From Nostocoides sp. HKS02 (lineage in GTDB: Bacteria > Actinomycetota > Actinomycetes > Actinomycetales > Dermatophilaceae), in assembly GCF_009707485.1 (NCBI RefSeq), contig NZ_CP046121.1, positions 2,852,001-2,916,000 of the forward strand: a stretch of DNA of 64,000 bases, given 5' to 3'. The position numbers and the translations under genes were made by a program. Below the pieces are notes generated by a model. It made no database searches. It was not told where the DNA came from and saw only the letters and a program-made list of their open reading frames with translations. This document shows, piece after piece, positions 47,764 through 56,232 of this stretch; position 1 is the stretch's first letter; every line of letters begins with the position of its first letter.

Positions 47764-49035
47764 CTAGCGGAGGTCGTCGAGCAGGATCTGCCCACGGTCC
47801 ACGACGAGCCGGCCATCTCTGTAGACCTGGTGGACCGCGCCGAGGCTCTGCGACACGTCCGTGCCCTCGAGGACGACCAGGTCACCGCGCAGCCCGGGCG
47901 CGATGAGCCCGACCTGGTCGGAGATGCCGAGGGACTTCGCCGCGTTGTGGGTCGCCATACCTACCGCCTGGGACGGAGTGACGCCGAAACCTTCGATGCC
48001 GCAGCGCACTGTCTCGTGGAAGCGTCGGAACGGAGTGAACCGCACGCCGGCATCGCTGGCGAGTGCGACATTGACACCGGCATCCATCAGCGCCTTGACC
48101 CAGCCGAAGTCGCTGGAGAGTCCTCCGGTTGGGGACGCGGCCAGTGCCGCGGCACGTTCGACGTCGGTAGGATCGGCATCAGGCAGTAGTGCGCGCTGGA
48201 TTCCTGCGAGCGTCACCGTAACGGAGGTCGTGGACCCGCGAAGCAACTCGACGAGGGTTTCCGTCGGTAGGGGCAAACCCTCCCGGTCGCGCCAGAGACA
48301 GTGCTCGAGGGTGTCGACCCCCGCCTGGACGCTTCGTCTGATGCTCTCGGCGTTGAGGCTGTGCGCGGCGACCCTCCGCCCGAACCGATGAGCCTCGGTC
48401 ACCGCAACCGTGAGTTCCTCCAGTGAGAACTGCGGGTCGCGCACGTTCGACTCGCGCGTCATGTTGCCACCGCTCGCCATGATCTTGAGCACATCCACGC
48501 CGGCGGTGCACAGCGCGCGCACGACCTTGCGTACCTCGTCTACGGAGTCGGCGGTGTTGCCGCACCAATGAAGGTGGCCACCTGTGGTGGTCAGGGGCGC
48601 GCCGGCGCTCTGTACGCGTGGCCCTGGCAGAGTGCCTGCCGCGATCGCGTCGCGGAGCGCCAGCACCACCAGTCGGGTGTCGCCGAGGTCGCGGACGGTC
48701 GTGATCCCTCCGAGGAGGCACTCAACCGCGTTGCGCGCGCCCGTTAGTGCGAGCTCCGCTGTCGAAGATCTCTGGAAAGTCGTGCGGGTAACCTCGTGGT
48801 CGCTCTCGCAGGTGAAGAGGAGGTGCACATGAGCGTCGATGAATCCGGGCGCAATCGTGTACTCGCTCAGGTCGATCGCGTCGGCCCTCAACTCGCCATC
48901 GAGGTCGATCCAGGGGATGACATGCTCGATAAGCCCATCTCGCAACCCGATTGCGGAGTCGGTGAGGGCGCCTCCGCCGTCGCCTGTCAGCACGGTACCG
49001 CCGCGGATCCAGATCAGGTCGTCACTCGTGGTCAT
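47764..49035 (-). CDS. Imidazolonepropionase/prolidase-like amidohydrolase
   Basis: A 423-residue two-domain amidohydrolase. A beta-sandwich (IRGGTVLTGDG) leads into APGFIDAHVHLLF with metal ligands His69 and His71. Further motifs are DVLKIMASGG (candidate carboxylated lysine), RVAAHSLN, DTLEHCL and the late NVALASDAG Asp. This is the subgroup that includes Xaa-Arg/Xaa-Pro dipeptidases and cyclic-amide hydrolases. It lies second after the IclR gene in the minus-strand operon. Confidence 0.85.
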   Translation of the reverse strand: MTTSDDLIWIRGGTVLTGDGGGALTDSAIGLRDGLIEHVIPWIDLDGELRADAIDLSEYTIAPGFIDAHVHLLFTCESDHEVTRTTFQRSSTAELALTGARNAVECLLGGITTVRDLGDTRLVVLALRDAIAAGTLPGPRVQSAGAPLTTTGGHLHWCGNTADSVDEVRKVVRALCTAGVDVLKIMASGGNMTRESNVRDPQFSLEELTVAVTEAHRFGRRVAAHSLNAESIRRSVQAGVDTLEHCLWRDREGLPLPTETLVELLRGSTTSVTVTLAGIQRALLPDADPTDVERAAALAASPTGGLSSDFGWVKALMDAGVNVALASDAGVRFTPFRRFHETVRCGIEGFGVTPSQAVGMATHNAAKSLGISDQVGLIAPGLRGDLVVLEGTDVSQSLGAVHQVYRDGRLVVDRGQILLDDLR

Positions 49036-49062
49036 TCTCGTCGTATGCCTTCCGGTGTCGGG

Positions 49063-49890
49063 TCAATCAGGGCCGAAGATGTCGTCGAAGTTGCCTGCGA
49101 ACACTGCGTGGCGTTCGGCATCGCTCGCGCCCGCTAGCGCTAGGTCGGTGGGGGAGACGGAGGCCGAGTACGGCTCGTCGCGTGCGCACACTGGCCAGTC
49201 CGAGCCCCAAAGGACGCGGTGGCTTCCGAACGTGTCCAGTGCCGCCCGGAGGAATGGCACCAAGTCGGCGTGCGGCGCCGGGACACCGGAGAAGAAGCTG
49301 CTGTTGGGCGTCTTCACCGAAATGTTGGGCGCCTGGCTAAGCTGAAGCAAGGCCATGAAGCCTGCAGAGTCCGGGCTCGTTGAGACATCGGGCCTGCCGA
49401 GATGGTCGACGAGAACTGTGAGCTCTGGCTGCCGCACTGCGAGCTGCCTCACCATGACAAGCTGTTGCGGATGGGCGTGGACGACGACGACGGCGCCTCG
49501 TTCGCGGAGCATCCGCCAGAGGGGCTCAAGCCCCGCCTCGAGGACCGCTCCCGCTGCCTGCTCCGACACCAGGTTGATACGGATGCCCCTCGCGCCCGCG
49601 TCGACTGCCTTCGCAACAGCGCGATCCGCATCGGGTCGGGACCAATCAACCAGTGCGATGCCCACGAACCTGGTGGGGTGGGCGGTCAGGGCATCGAAGG
49701 TCGCCGAGTTGTCGCCGCCAACGTTGGACGGGGTGATGACGGCCGCCCTTGCCACACCCAAGCCCTCCATAGCATGGAGGAGGGCCCTGGCTTCGCTGCC
49801 GGGGGAAGCGCCCGTGGCCATGCCGACGTGGGTGTGCGCATCGTTGAGCTTGTTGAATCCGCGGTCGACTGCTCCCTGCGGCCCCGGCAT
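49063..49890 (-). CDS. Amidohydrolase (COG2159-like TIM-barrel)
   Basis: A 275-residue hydrolase or lactonase with LNDAHTHVGMA near residue 16, VHAHPQQ near 138, LVDHLGRPD near 160 and the late metal Asp in RVLWGSDWPVC near 225. The DHLGRP and GSDWP wording is typical of sugar-lactone/dicarboxylate hydrolases of this group. It is the first structural gene after the IclR regulator (23-nt gap). It resembles the 46-kb amidohydrolase in layout but is not a close copy. Confidence 0.82.
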   Translation of the reverse strand: MPGPQGAVDRGFNKLNDAHTHVGMATGASPGSEARALLHAMEGLGVARAAVITPSNVGGDNSATFDALTAHPTRFVGIALVDWSRPDADRAVAKAVDAGARGIRINLVSEQAAGAVLEAGLEPLWRMLRERGAVVVVHAHPQQLVMVRQLAVRQPELTVLVDHLGRPDVSTSPDSAGFMALLQLSQAPNISVKTPNSSFFSGVPAPHADLVPFLRAALDTFGSHRVLWGSDWPVCARDEPYSASVSPTDLALAGASDAERHAVFAGNFDDIFGPD

Positions 49891-49913
49891 GGTTGACGGT
49901 CACCAGGCCCGCC

Positions 49914-50792
49914 TCAGATTCTAGGAGCCGAGGGAATGACGGGTCCCACGAGCAGCTCGTCGCGGCCACTGCGCAAAGGAGCCGGCGCGAACCGCTCGAT
50001 CTGGTCGCGCACGTCGGACATGACCGCGACGATTGTCTCGCAGCGTTCCGGGTTGAGCCGGGCGACTGGCACGGAACAGCTGATCGCGTCCATGGCCGGA
50101 TTGGCGTAGCGCAGGGCGAAGCCGAAGCACTGCAAACCGAGCGTGTTCTCCTGGAGGTCCACCGAGTGGCCCCGCTGACGGGTGGCCTCCAACTCGGCTT
50201 TGAGTGCACCTACGTCGGTGATCGAGTTGGGGGTCAACCGCGGCAATGGTTCGGCCAGGAGGGCTTCGAGTGCCGCCCCGGAGCGCTCCGCGAAGAGCGC
50301 CTTCCCCATGGCGGTGGTGGAGGCTGGCAGCCGACGGCCCACCCGGCTGTACGGGCGCAGGTACTGGCTCGACTCCCGGGTGGCCAGGTAGACGATGTCG
50401 CGGCCGTCGAGTCGTCCGAAGTGAATGGTCTCGTTGAGCTGCTCGTTGGCGTAGTCGAGCGACGGCTGCACGAGTCGCAGGTAGGGATCGGCGTCTAGAT
50501 AGCTTGTGCCTGTCATCAGAGCGCGAATACCGATGCCGTAAAGCGTTCCGGATGCGTCGGTCCGCACCCAGCCGTACTGGCACAGCGTTCGCAGAAGGGC
50601 GTACAAGCTGCTCTTCGGCACGCTGAGGGCTTCGGAAATCTCCCGCAGGCGGGTGGGTTCGTTCTGTCGTGCGGCCAGGAATTCGAGAACCAGCACCGTC
50701 CTGGCCGCGGACTTGACCTCGAGCACGCCCCCCTCGATGAGTCCCTCGGCGTCGACAGCGGGTTCGAGCGCAGAGATCGACTTGTCCGTCAT
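49914..50792 (-). CDS. IclR-family transcriptional regulator (copy 1)
   Basis: A 292-residue regulator: a winged helix-turn-helix (LREISEALSVPKSSLYALLRTL near residue 55) followed by an IclR effector domain ending MDAISCSVPVARLNPERCETI. It aligns well by eye with the second IclR protein at 62.7 kb. It is divergent from the kdgD-like operon and co-directional with the amidohydrolase operon, so it probably controls both. The ATG at 50792 has AGGGGGG upstream. Confidence 0.9.
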   Translation of the reverse strand: MTDKSISALEPAVDAEGLIEGGVLEVKSAARTVLVLEFLAARQNEPTRLREISEALSVPKSSLYALLRTLCQYGWVRTDASGTLYGIGIRALMTGTSYLDADPYLRLVQPSLDYANEQLNETIHFGRLDGRDIVYLATRESSQYLRPYSRVGRRLPASTTAMGKALFAERSGAALEALLAEPLPRLTPNSITDVGALKAELEATRQRGHSVDLQENTLGLQCFGFALRYANPAMDAISCSVPVARLNPERCETIVAVMSDVRDQIERFAPAPLRSGRDELLVGPVIPSAPRI

Positions 50793-50821
50793 GGGTGACC
50801 CCCCTCTCTTCTGAGTTTTCA

Positions 50822-50849
50822 TTGACAATCACTGTCTCGTGGCTAGCAT
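50822..50849 (+). promoter_or_regulatory. Strong sigma-70 promoter for the plus-strand catabolic operon
   Basis: TTGACA (50822-50827), a 16-nt spacer and TAGCAT (50844-50849). GACA-ATCAC-TGTC overlaps the -35 and is a possible IclR operator. It lies in the 113-nt interval between the divergent regulator and kdgD-like genes. Confidence 0.7.
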
Positions 50850-50855
50850 AGCAGC

Positions 50856-50912
50856 ATGAGTACGAAGACGTCGTCTACATATAAAGACAACTCTCGGATG
50901 TCGACTTGCTGA
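50856..50912 (+). CDS. Possible 18-codon leader peptide before the kdgD-like gene
   Basis: ATG at 50856, 6 nt after the -10 box, opens MSTKTSSTYKDNSRMSTC and stops at 50912, overlapping the likely TTG start of the next gene (50906) in a different frame. There is no ribosome site, but a leaderless start fits. It could couple or attenuate translation, or be chance. Confidence 0.25.
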   Translation: MSTKTSSTYKDNSRMSTC

Positions 50913-51883
50913 CCGGCACCTGCGATCCGCCAGGGTCGATCGGGGAACGCGCGACGGCCTTCTCTCTGCGGCTCCGTCAGCGGGCGCAGGACGGAGTCAT
51001 GTCCTTTCCCTTGACGCCGTTCTCTGACGATGGCTCGGCCATCCGCCCAGATGCATTCCGCAAGCACGTCCGTCGGCAGATCGACGCGGGCGCTGCGGCG
51101 CTCTTCCCGTGTTGCGGGACCGGGGAGTTCTTCTCGCTCACCGAGGATGAGTACAGCACCCTTGTCGGCATCGCCGTCGACGAGGCAGCGGGCGAGGTCC
51201 CGGTCATCGCGGGAACGGGTTATGGCTGGGCGAGCGCGGCGAGATTCGCCGAGCGCGCCACAGAGGCCGGCGTCGACGGCCTGCTTTTGCTGCCTCACTA
51301 CCTCGTGCGCGCGCCGCAGTCGGGTCTCGTCGCCCACGTTCGCCAGGTCGCGGACCGCACCGAGCTTCCCGTGGTCGTTTATCAACGCGAGCAGGTCTGG
51401 TACTCGGCTTCGGCGCTTCAGGAGCTGGCGAGCGTCCCCAACGTGATCGGTCTCAAGGACGGCCACAGCGACCTCGACCAGCTACAGCGGCTCCGCCTGG
51501 TGATGCCCGAGTCGTTCCTCATGTTCAACGGGGCCCAGACCGCCGAAATGCAGGCCAGGCAATACGCCAGCATCGGCATTGGGGCCTACTCCTCGGCAGT
51601 GCACGGCTTTGCGCCTGAGATCGCCACGACCTTCTTCCGCAGCCTCCGCGACGGCGACACTGAGCGGGTCGAGCTGCTGCTGCGCGAGTTCTACCTCCCC
51701 TTTGTGGAACTACGAGACCGACAGGTCGGCTACGCCGTCGCCCTCGTCAAGGCGGGCGCGCGACTGCGGGGCGAGGACATGGGACCGGTGCGAGCGCCAC
51801 TAGCCGACCCCGCCGCCGGCGACCTCAATGACTTCGAGGCACTGATGCGCAGCGCCCTGGCCATAGTTGGAGCCGAACTGTGA
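50906..51883 (+). CDS. kdgD: 5-dehydro-4-deoxyglucarate dehydratase-like enzyme (DapA superfamily)
   Basis: A DapA-type TIM barrel of up to 325 residues, close in wording to 5-dehydro-4-deoxyglucarate dehydratase, which releases water and CO2 to give 2-oxoglutarate semialdehyde. It has SFPLTPFSDDG near residue 33, GTGEFFSLTEDEY near 71, Tyr159 (VVVYQRE) and the Schiff-base Lys184 (VIGLKDGHSDL). The start is uncertain: TTG at 50906 fits best; an internal ATG at 50999 would remove conserved residues. It is first in a long plus-strand operon, and a matching semialdehyde dehydrogenase is in the divergent operon. Confidence 0.8.
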   Translation: MLTGTCDPPGSIGERATAFSLRLRQRAQDGVMSFPLTPFSDDGSAIRPDAFRKHVRRQIDAGAAALFPCCGTGEFFSLTEDEYSTLVGIAVDEAAGEVPVIAGTGYGWASAARFAERATEAGVDGLLLLPHYLVRAPQSGLVAHVRQVADRTELPVVVYQREQVWYSASALQELASVPNVIGLKDGHSDLDQLQRLRLVMPESFLMFNGAQTAEMQARQYASIGIGAYSSAVHGFAPEIATTFFRSLRDGDTERVELLLREFYLPFVELRDRQVGYAVALVKAGARLRGEDMGPVRAPLADPAAGDLNDFEALMRSALAIVGAEL

Positions 51884-51908
51884 ACGCGCCACCTGAGCGG
51901 TGTCGGCG

Positions 51909-52394
51909 ATGAACCCAGTTATTGCAGCCCGGCTCGCCACGGCAGGCGTCGAGCTCAGCGAGCCCTCTGCCCCGCGTTATAGCTACGTCGCGTTCACGGT
52001 GTCGGGGGAGATCGCCTACTTCTCGGGCAAGACCTCGATCGTCCCAGGATCCTTGCTCTCGGTCACTGGCAAGGCGGGTCGTGATGTGACGCCCGCGCAG
52101 GCGGGTGACGCGGCCCGGCTCTGCGCCATCAACCTGATGTCTGCGGTGGAGTTCGCCGTAGGGCTCGAGCGGGTTCGCAGCATCCTCAAGCTGACCGGCT
52201 TCGTCGCGAGCGTTCCGGAGTTCTCCGAACAGGCGGCGGTCGTGGACCACGCATCTCGTCTGCTCGTCAACGTCCTCGGCGAGGCCGGCCACCACGCGCG
52301 GACAGCGATAGGCGTTGCCGTGCTTCCAGGCAACGCCACCGTCGAGCTCGACGCAGTCATCCAGCTGACCGAACACGAGGAAGAGCGAGCATGA
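51909..52394 (+). CDS. RidA/YjgF-family enamine/imine deaminase
   Basis: A 161-residue RidA-like protein of the longer type, with FSGKTSIVPGSLLSVTGKAG near residue 37, GLERVRSILKLTGFVASVPEF and the conserved Arg in HHARTAIGVAVLPGNATVEL. RidA proteins hydrolyse reactive enamine/imine products of PLP dehydratases and lyases. The ATG at 51909 has GAGCGG 8 nt upstream. Its stop overlaps the next gene, a PLP enzyme of exactly that kind, which supports a working pair. Confidence 0.87.
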   Translation: MNPVIAARLATAGVELSEPSAPRYSYVAFTVSGEIAYFSGKTSIVPGSLLSVTGKAGRDVTPAQAGDAARLCAINLMSAVEFAVGLERVRSILKLTGFVASVPEFSEQAAVVDHASRLLVNVLGEAGHHARTAIGVAVLPGNATVELDAVIQLTEHEEERA

Positions 52395-53566
52395 GGCACG
52401 AAGAGAACCGTACGACGAGGTTCGACGAGCAGATCGGCACCTATCGCACACGCCTCGAGACGCTGCCCCGCGTCGACCTGGCAACCCTCCCGACGCCACT
52501 GGACGCCTGCGCGAACCTCACCGCCTCGCTCGGCGGACCTCGGATCTGGATCAAGCGGGACGACTGCACCGGGCTCGCATTCGGCGGCAACAAGGTTCGC
52601 CAGCACGAGTTCGTGTTGGGAGCGGCACTCGCCGCAGGTGCGGACTGCTTCGTCCAGGGCGCCGCATCACAGTCCAACCATTCACGGCAGCTCGCCGCAG
52701 CCGGAGCGCGACTGGGTGTGGAGACTTACCTGCTCCCCAAGCGTGACCGGATGAGCAGCCCGGTCCAAGGCAACTACCTGGTCGACCACCTCCTCGGCGC
52801 GAAGATCACACCGATTGACCTAAGCGCGAGCACGATCGAGGCAAAGGCCAGGCTGGTCGAGGAACTTCGCGCTCAGGGTCGGCATCCGTACGTCACCGGC
52901 ATGGGGGCAGACGAGAGCCTCGTGCTTGCCGCGGTCGCGTACGTGGAGGCCGCTTTCGAAATTGTCGAGGCGCTCCACGAGGCTGAGCTGCCCGACTGGA
53001 TCTACACCGCGTCCCAGGGGAGCACCCAGGCAGGGCTGCTGGTCGGCTTCGAGATCCTGGGACTGTCCACACAGGTGCTCGGGGTCTGCCCCATGGACGA
53101 CAGCCACGAGGCGTACCTCAGTCGGCAGCAGATTCTGGAGCTGGCACATGGCGCCGCCCGATTGCTGGGCTACGAGTCCGCGCTGACCTTGGACGACATC
53201 CTCACGACCGAGGAGTTTGTCGGCGATGGCTATGGCTTCACCACAGCCAGTGCTATCGAGGCGATCCGCACCGTTGCCTCAACCGAGGGCACGATGCTCG
53301 ATCCCGTCTATTCGGGCAAGGCGTTCGCCGCCCTCCTGGCGCACGTTCGCAGCGGGAGGCTCGCGCCTGGTGCCAACGTCGTCTTCGTGCACACGGGCGG
53401 CCTGCCGGCGCTGTTCGCCTATGGCGATCTCATGACTGAACAGCCCAACCCGCCCCGTGACCTATCGGCCTCTGACAACGCGGCCCCCATAGCGGCCACG
53501 TCCAAAGGCCATCCGCATGACAACCCTGTGCTTGGGCACCGCGGTGCTTCTTCGAGCACCCCCTAG
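52391..53566 (+). CDS. PLP-dependent D-cysteine desulfhydrase/ACC deaminase-like enzyme
   Basis: A 391-residue fold-type II PLP enzyme. The Schiff-base Lys68 lies in AFGGNKVRQHEF, followed by QGAASQSNHSRQLAAAGA and a phosphate loop near TASQGSTQAG. Family members desulfhydrate D-cysteine, deaminate ACC or eliminate from other beta/gamma-substituted amino acids. A ~45-residue polar tail after the usual end (LFAYGDLM) is unusual. It overlaps the ridA stop by 4 nt and is followed after 12 nt by the transporter genes. Confidence 0.82.
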   Translation: MRHEENRTTRFDEQIGTYRTRLETLPRVDLATLPTPLDACANLTASLGGPRIWIKRDDCTGLAFGGNKVRQHEFVLGAALAAGADCFVQGAASQSNHSRQLAAAGARLGVETYLLPKRDRMSSPVQGNYLVDHLLGAKITPIDLSASTIEAKARLVEELRAQGRHPYVTGMGADESLVLAAVAYVEAAFEIVEALHEAELPDWIYTASQGSTQAGLLVGFEILGLSTQVLGVCPMDDSHEAYLSRQQILELAHGAARLLGYESALTLDDILTTEEFVGDGYGFTTASAIEAIRTVASTEGTMLDPVYSGKAFAALLAHVRSGRLAPGANVVFVHTGGLPALFAYGDLMTEQPNPPRDLSASDNAAPIAATSKGHPHDNPVLGHRGASSSTP

Positions 53567-53578
53567 AGAGGTAGACCA

Positions 53579-55195
53579 TTGAAGTTCTTCCACCGCACCC
53601 GCTGGGCCAGCCTTGCCGTATGTGCGACGGGCGCAACCCTCGTGCTCAGCGCATGCTCGACCGGGGCTCCGTCGGCCTCCGCTGGTACTAGTCGGCTCAC
53701 CATCCAGGCAACCGAGCCCACCACCGGTTTCGACCCTGCCACAGCCGTGACCCAGGCCTCGTTGCGGCTCATCGAGCTGATTTACGAGCCGCTGATCGAC
53801 TACGACAAGAATGGAACACTCCAGCCGGCAATCGCCGAGAAGTGGAAACGTGCCGCCGACGGTCTTTCGTACGACTTCAGCATCCGGCCAAATGCGCACT
53901 TCAGCGATGGTTCGACGATCACCGCCGAGGACGTGAAGTACTCAGTGCAACGGATGGCGAAGGGCGCGGCGCTGAAGACGGCTCTCGCCGACCTCACCGG
54001 TGTGACTGTCACGGCGCCGAACACCGTAAGGATCACCCTGTCCAAGCCGTCGCGGGTCATTCTCAACGCGCTGGCGACGACGGGGAGCGCAGCGATCCTT
54101 TCAGAGAAGGCAGTGGAGTCGAGCCCGAGCTACTTCACGAATCCGACGGCGACCTCTGGGCCTTGGACCTTGACGGAGATGGTTCCGAAGGACCACGCGT
54201 CACTCACCGCGAACCCTCACTACTGGAACAAGGGCTTTCCGAAGATCAAGAACATCACCTACTCCTTCGGCACGGACATCACGGCCATGGCTGCGGCGCT
54301 CGAGTCGGGAACCATCGACATGACCTACAACATGAAGCCGGCGGACGCCGTTCGCCTGAAGAAGTCGAATGCGATTCAGTACTTTGTGGCTCCGAGTGCC
54401 GGTCTCGTGATGTGGGGGATGGACAAATCGAAGGCACCGTTCGACGATGTCCGGGTCCGCCAGGCGCTCGCGTACATGGTCCCGCGTAAGCAGGCCATCG
54501 ACACGTGTTGGAGCGGGGTCGGCGGTCACGCGTCTACCGGTGACCTGATCTACCCCGGAGACCCGCTGTACAAGGCGGGCGAGCAGCGCTTCGGCCTGTC
54601 ATCGACGGACGCCCTCGCCAAGGCGAGCGCCCTTCTCGATCAGGCCGGTTGGAAGACCGGTTCTGACGGCGTCCGTGTCGCCCAGGGTGTCAAGGGTGCA
54701 GCGGACGGCACGAAGCTTGCGGTCAACGTGCCCTACGAGAACACCTGGCAGCAGGCCCGATGCAACACCGAGATGCTTCAGCAGAGCCTCAAGCCGCTAG
54801 GCGTCCAGATCACGCCACAGGCCTACGACTCGGCATCGTTCTACGGTGATGTCGCGAAGGGCAAGTTTGAGATGTACCACGCCGGCAACGCCTATGCGAC
54901 AACTGACTCGTACTTCTCGCAGTCGTTCACATGCAACGGCTCGGTGACGAACCTGATGGCCAAGTGGTGCAACAAGGACGTTGACGCCCTCATCGCCCGC
55001 GCCCAGCAGGAGCCCGACCTGGCCAAGGCCGCAACGTTGTACCGGCAGGTCCAGGACATCATCCTCGACCAGCAGCCCATGATCGTGATCGGTTCGCAGT
55101 ATGCCGTGATCGGCACCAGTCCGAAGCTCCAGGGCTACTACCCGAGGGCTGACGTCTCGAACCGTGGGCTCATCTACGCCTCGATGGGCAATTAG
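53579..55195 (+). CDS. ABC transporter substrate-binding lipoprotein (peptide/nickel, family 5)
   Basis: A 538-residue family 5 solute-binding lipoprotein. Lipobox LSAC with Cys26, then TTGFDPATAVTQASLRLIELIYEPLIDYD and the DGLSYDFSIRPNAHFSDGSTITAEDVKYS block typical of DppA/OppA types. The TTG at 53579 follows an AGAGAGG site. Ligands of this family include di- and oligopeptides, opines, sugars and metal chelates; here the catabolic neighbours suggest a polar amide compound. It begins the five-gene transporter segment. Confidence 0.9.
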   Translation: MKFFHRTRWASLAVCATGATLVLSACSTGAPSASAGTSRLTIQATEPTTGFDPATAVTQASLRLIELIYEPLIDYDKNGTLQPAIAEKWKRAADGLSYDFSIRPNAHFSDGSTITAEDVKYSVQRMAKGAALKTALADLTGVTVTAPNTVRITLSKPSRVILNALATTGSAAILSEKAVESSPSYFTNPTATSGPWTLTEMVPKDHASLTANPHYWNKGFPKIKNITYSFGTDITAMAAALESGTIDMTYNMKPADAVRLKKSNAIQYFVAPSAGLVMWGMDKSKAPFDDVRVRQALAYMVPRKQAIDTCWSGVGGHASTGDLIYPGDPLYKAGEQRFGLSSTDALAKASALLDQAGWKTGSDGVRVAQGVKGAADGTKLAVNVPYENTWQQARCNTEMLQQSLKPLGVQITPQAYDSASFYGDVAKGKFEMYHAGNAYATTDSYFSQSFTCNGSVTNLMAKWCNKDVDALIARAQQEPDLAKAATLYRQVQDIILDQQPMIVIGSQYAVIGTSPKLQGYYPRADVSNRGLIYASMGN

Positions 55196-55197
55196 CC

Positions 55198-55243
55198 CCG
55201 GTGGGACCGGTGGGGCCGCCCGCCACGCCGCCGGTCCCACCGG
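55198..55243 (+). other. Intercistronic hairpin after the binding-protein gene
   Basis: A 13-bp perfect stem (55198-55210 and 55231-55243) with a 20-nt loop starts 2 nt past the stop of the binding-protein gene. In such operons hairpins here protect the upstream mRNA or reduce readthrough, giving more binding protein than permease. Confidence 0.7.
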
Positions 55244-55290
55244 TCCACCACCCGGGTTATTGACCAGCTCCCAACTGTCCGGAGGAAGCT

Positions 55291-56232
55291 TTGTTCCGAT
55301 ATGCGATGCGACGAATCGCTGTGGCTGTGCCCCTCCTGCTTGCACTGTCGATCGTCCTTTTCCTTTACATCCACCTGGTCCCGGGCGACCCCGTAGCAGG
55401 CATGCTCGGCCCTAACGGCAGCCCGGAGCTCGTCAAGCAGCTCCGCCACGCGCGGGGGCTCGACCTGCCCATTCCGGTGCAGTACTGGAATTGGCTTGGG
55501 GGTCTGTTCCACGGCAGCCTGGGTGTCTCCCTCGTGTCAAATCTGCCGATCGCGCCAATCGTGATTGCGCGCCTTCCGGCCACGCTGCACCTCACGCTCA
55601 GCGCGCTGTTCTTCACCCTGCTCCTCGGCCTGCCCACGGGGTTTCTCGCCGGCGTATACAAGGACAGGTGGCTCGACCGCATCCTCTCGCCGGTGGCGCT
55701 TGTCGGCCTGTCCATGCCGGTCTTCTGGGTGGGCACGCTGCTATTCCTTCTCCTCGGGGTGCAACTGCACTGGCTCCCCACGGCCGGTTACGTACCCTTC
55801 AACGAGTCGCCTGTGCAGAGCCTGCGCCTCACCCTGATGCCCGCGTTCACCCTGGGCTTCACCCTCGCGCCGTTCCTGGCCCGACTCACCCGCGCCGCCA
55901 CCGTCGAGCTACTCCAGGAGCAGTTCATCGTCCAGACGACGGCCAAGGGACTTCGCCCCAGCACCGTATTGAGGCGCTATCTCGCGAGGAACACCATCCT
56001 GCCCGTGCTCAGCGTGATCGGGCTCCAACTGGGCACTCTCATCGGAGGACAGGTCATCGTCGAACAGCTCTTCAACTGGCCCGGCATCGGACGGCTCCTC
56101 GTCGAGGGTGCGGTGCAGAGGGACTATCTCATGGTCCAGTCGTTAATTCTCGTCCTCGCCGCCGTGTACGTTCTGGTGAACCTGGGCGTGGAACTGCTCC
56201 ACGCATGGCTCGACCCCCGGGTGCGGCTGTGA
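55291..56232 (+). CDS. ABC transporter permease, DppB type
   Basis: A 313-residue inner-membrane permease with about six spans, the DppB-type start (MRRIAVAVPLLLALSIVLFLYIHLVPGDP) and an EAA-like loop near TAKGLRPSTVLRRYLARNTILPV. The TTG at 55291 has GGAGG 5 nt upstream. Its stop overlaps the next permease gene (GTGA). Confidence 0.9.
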   Translation: MFRYAMRRIAVAVPLLLALSIVLFLYIHLVPGDPVAGMLGPNGSPELVKQLRHARGLDLPIPVQYWNWLGGLFHGSLGVSLVSNLPIAPIVIARLPATLHLTLSALFFTLLLGLPTGFLAGVYKDRWLDRILSPVALVGLSMPVFWVGTLLFLLLGVQLHWLPTAGYVPFNESPVQSLRLTLMPAFTLGFTLAPFLARLTRAATVELLQEQFIVQTTAKGLRPSTVLRRYLARNTILPVLSVIGLQLGTLIGGQVIVEQLFNWPGIGRLLVEGAVQRDYLMVQSLILVLAAVYVLVNLGVELLHAWLDPRVRL

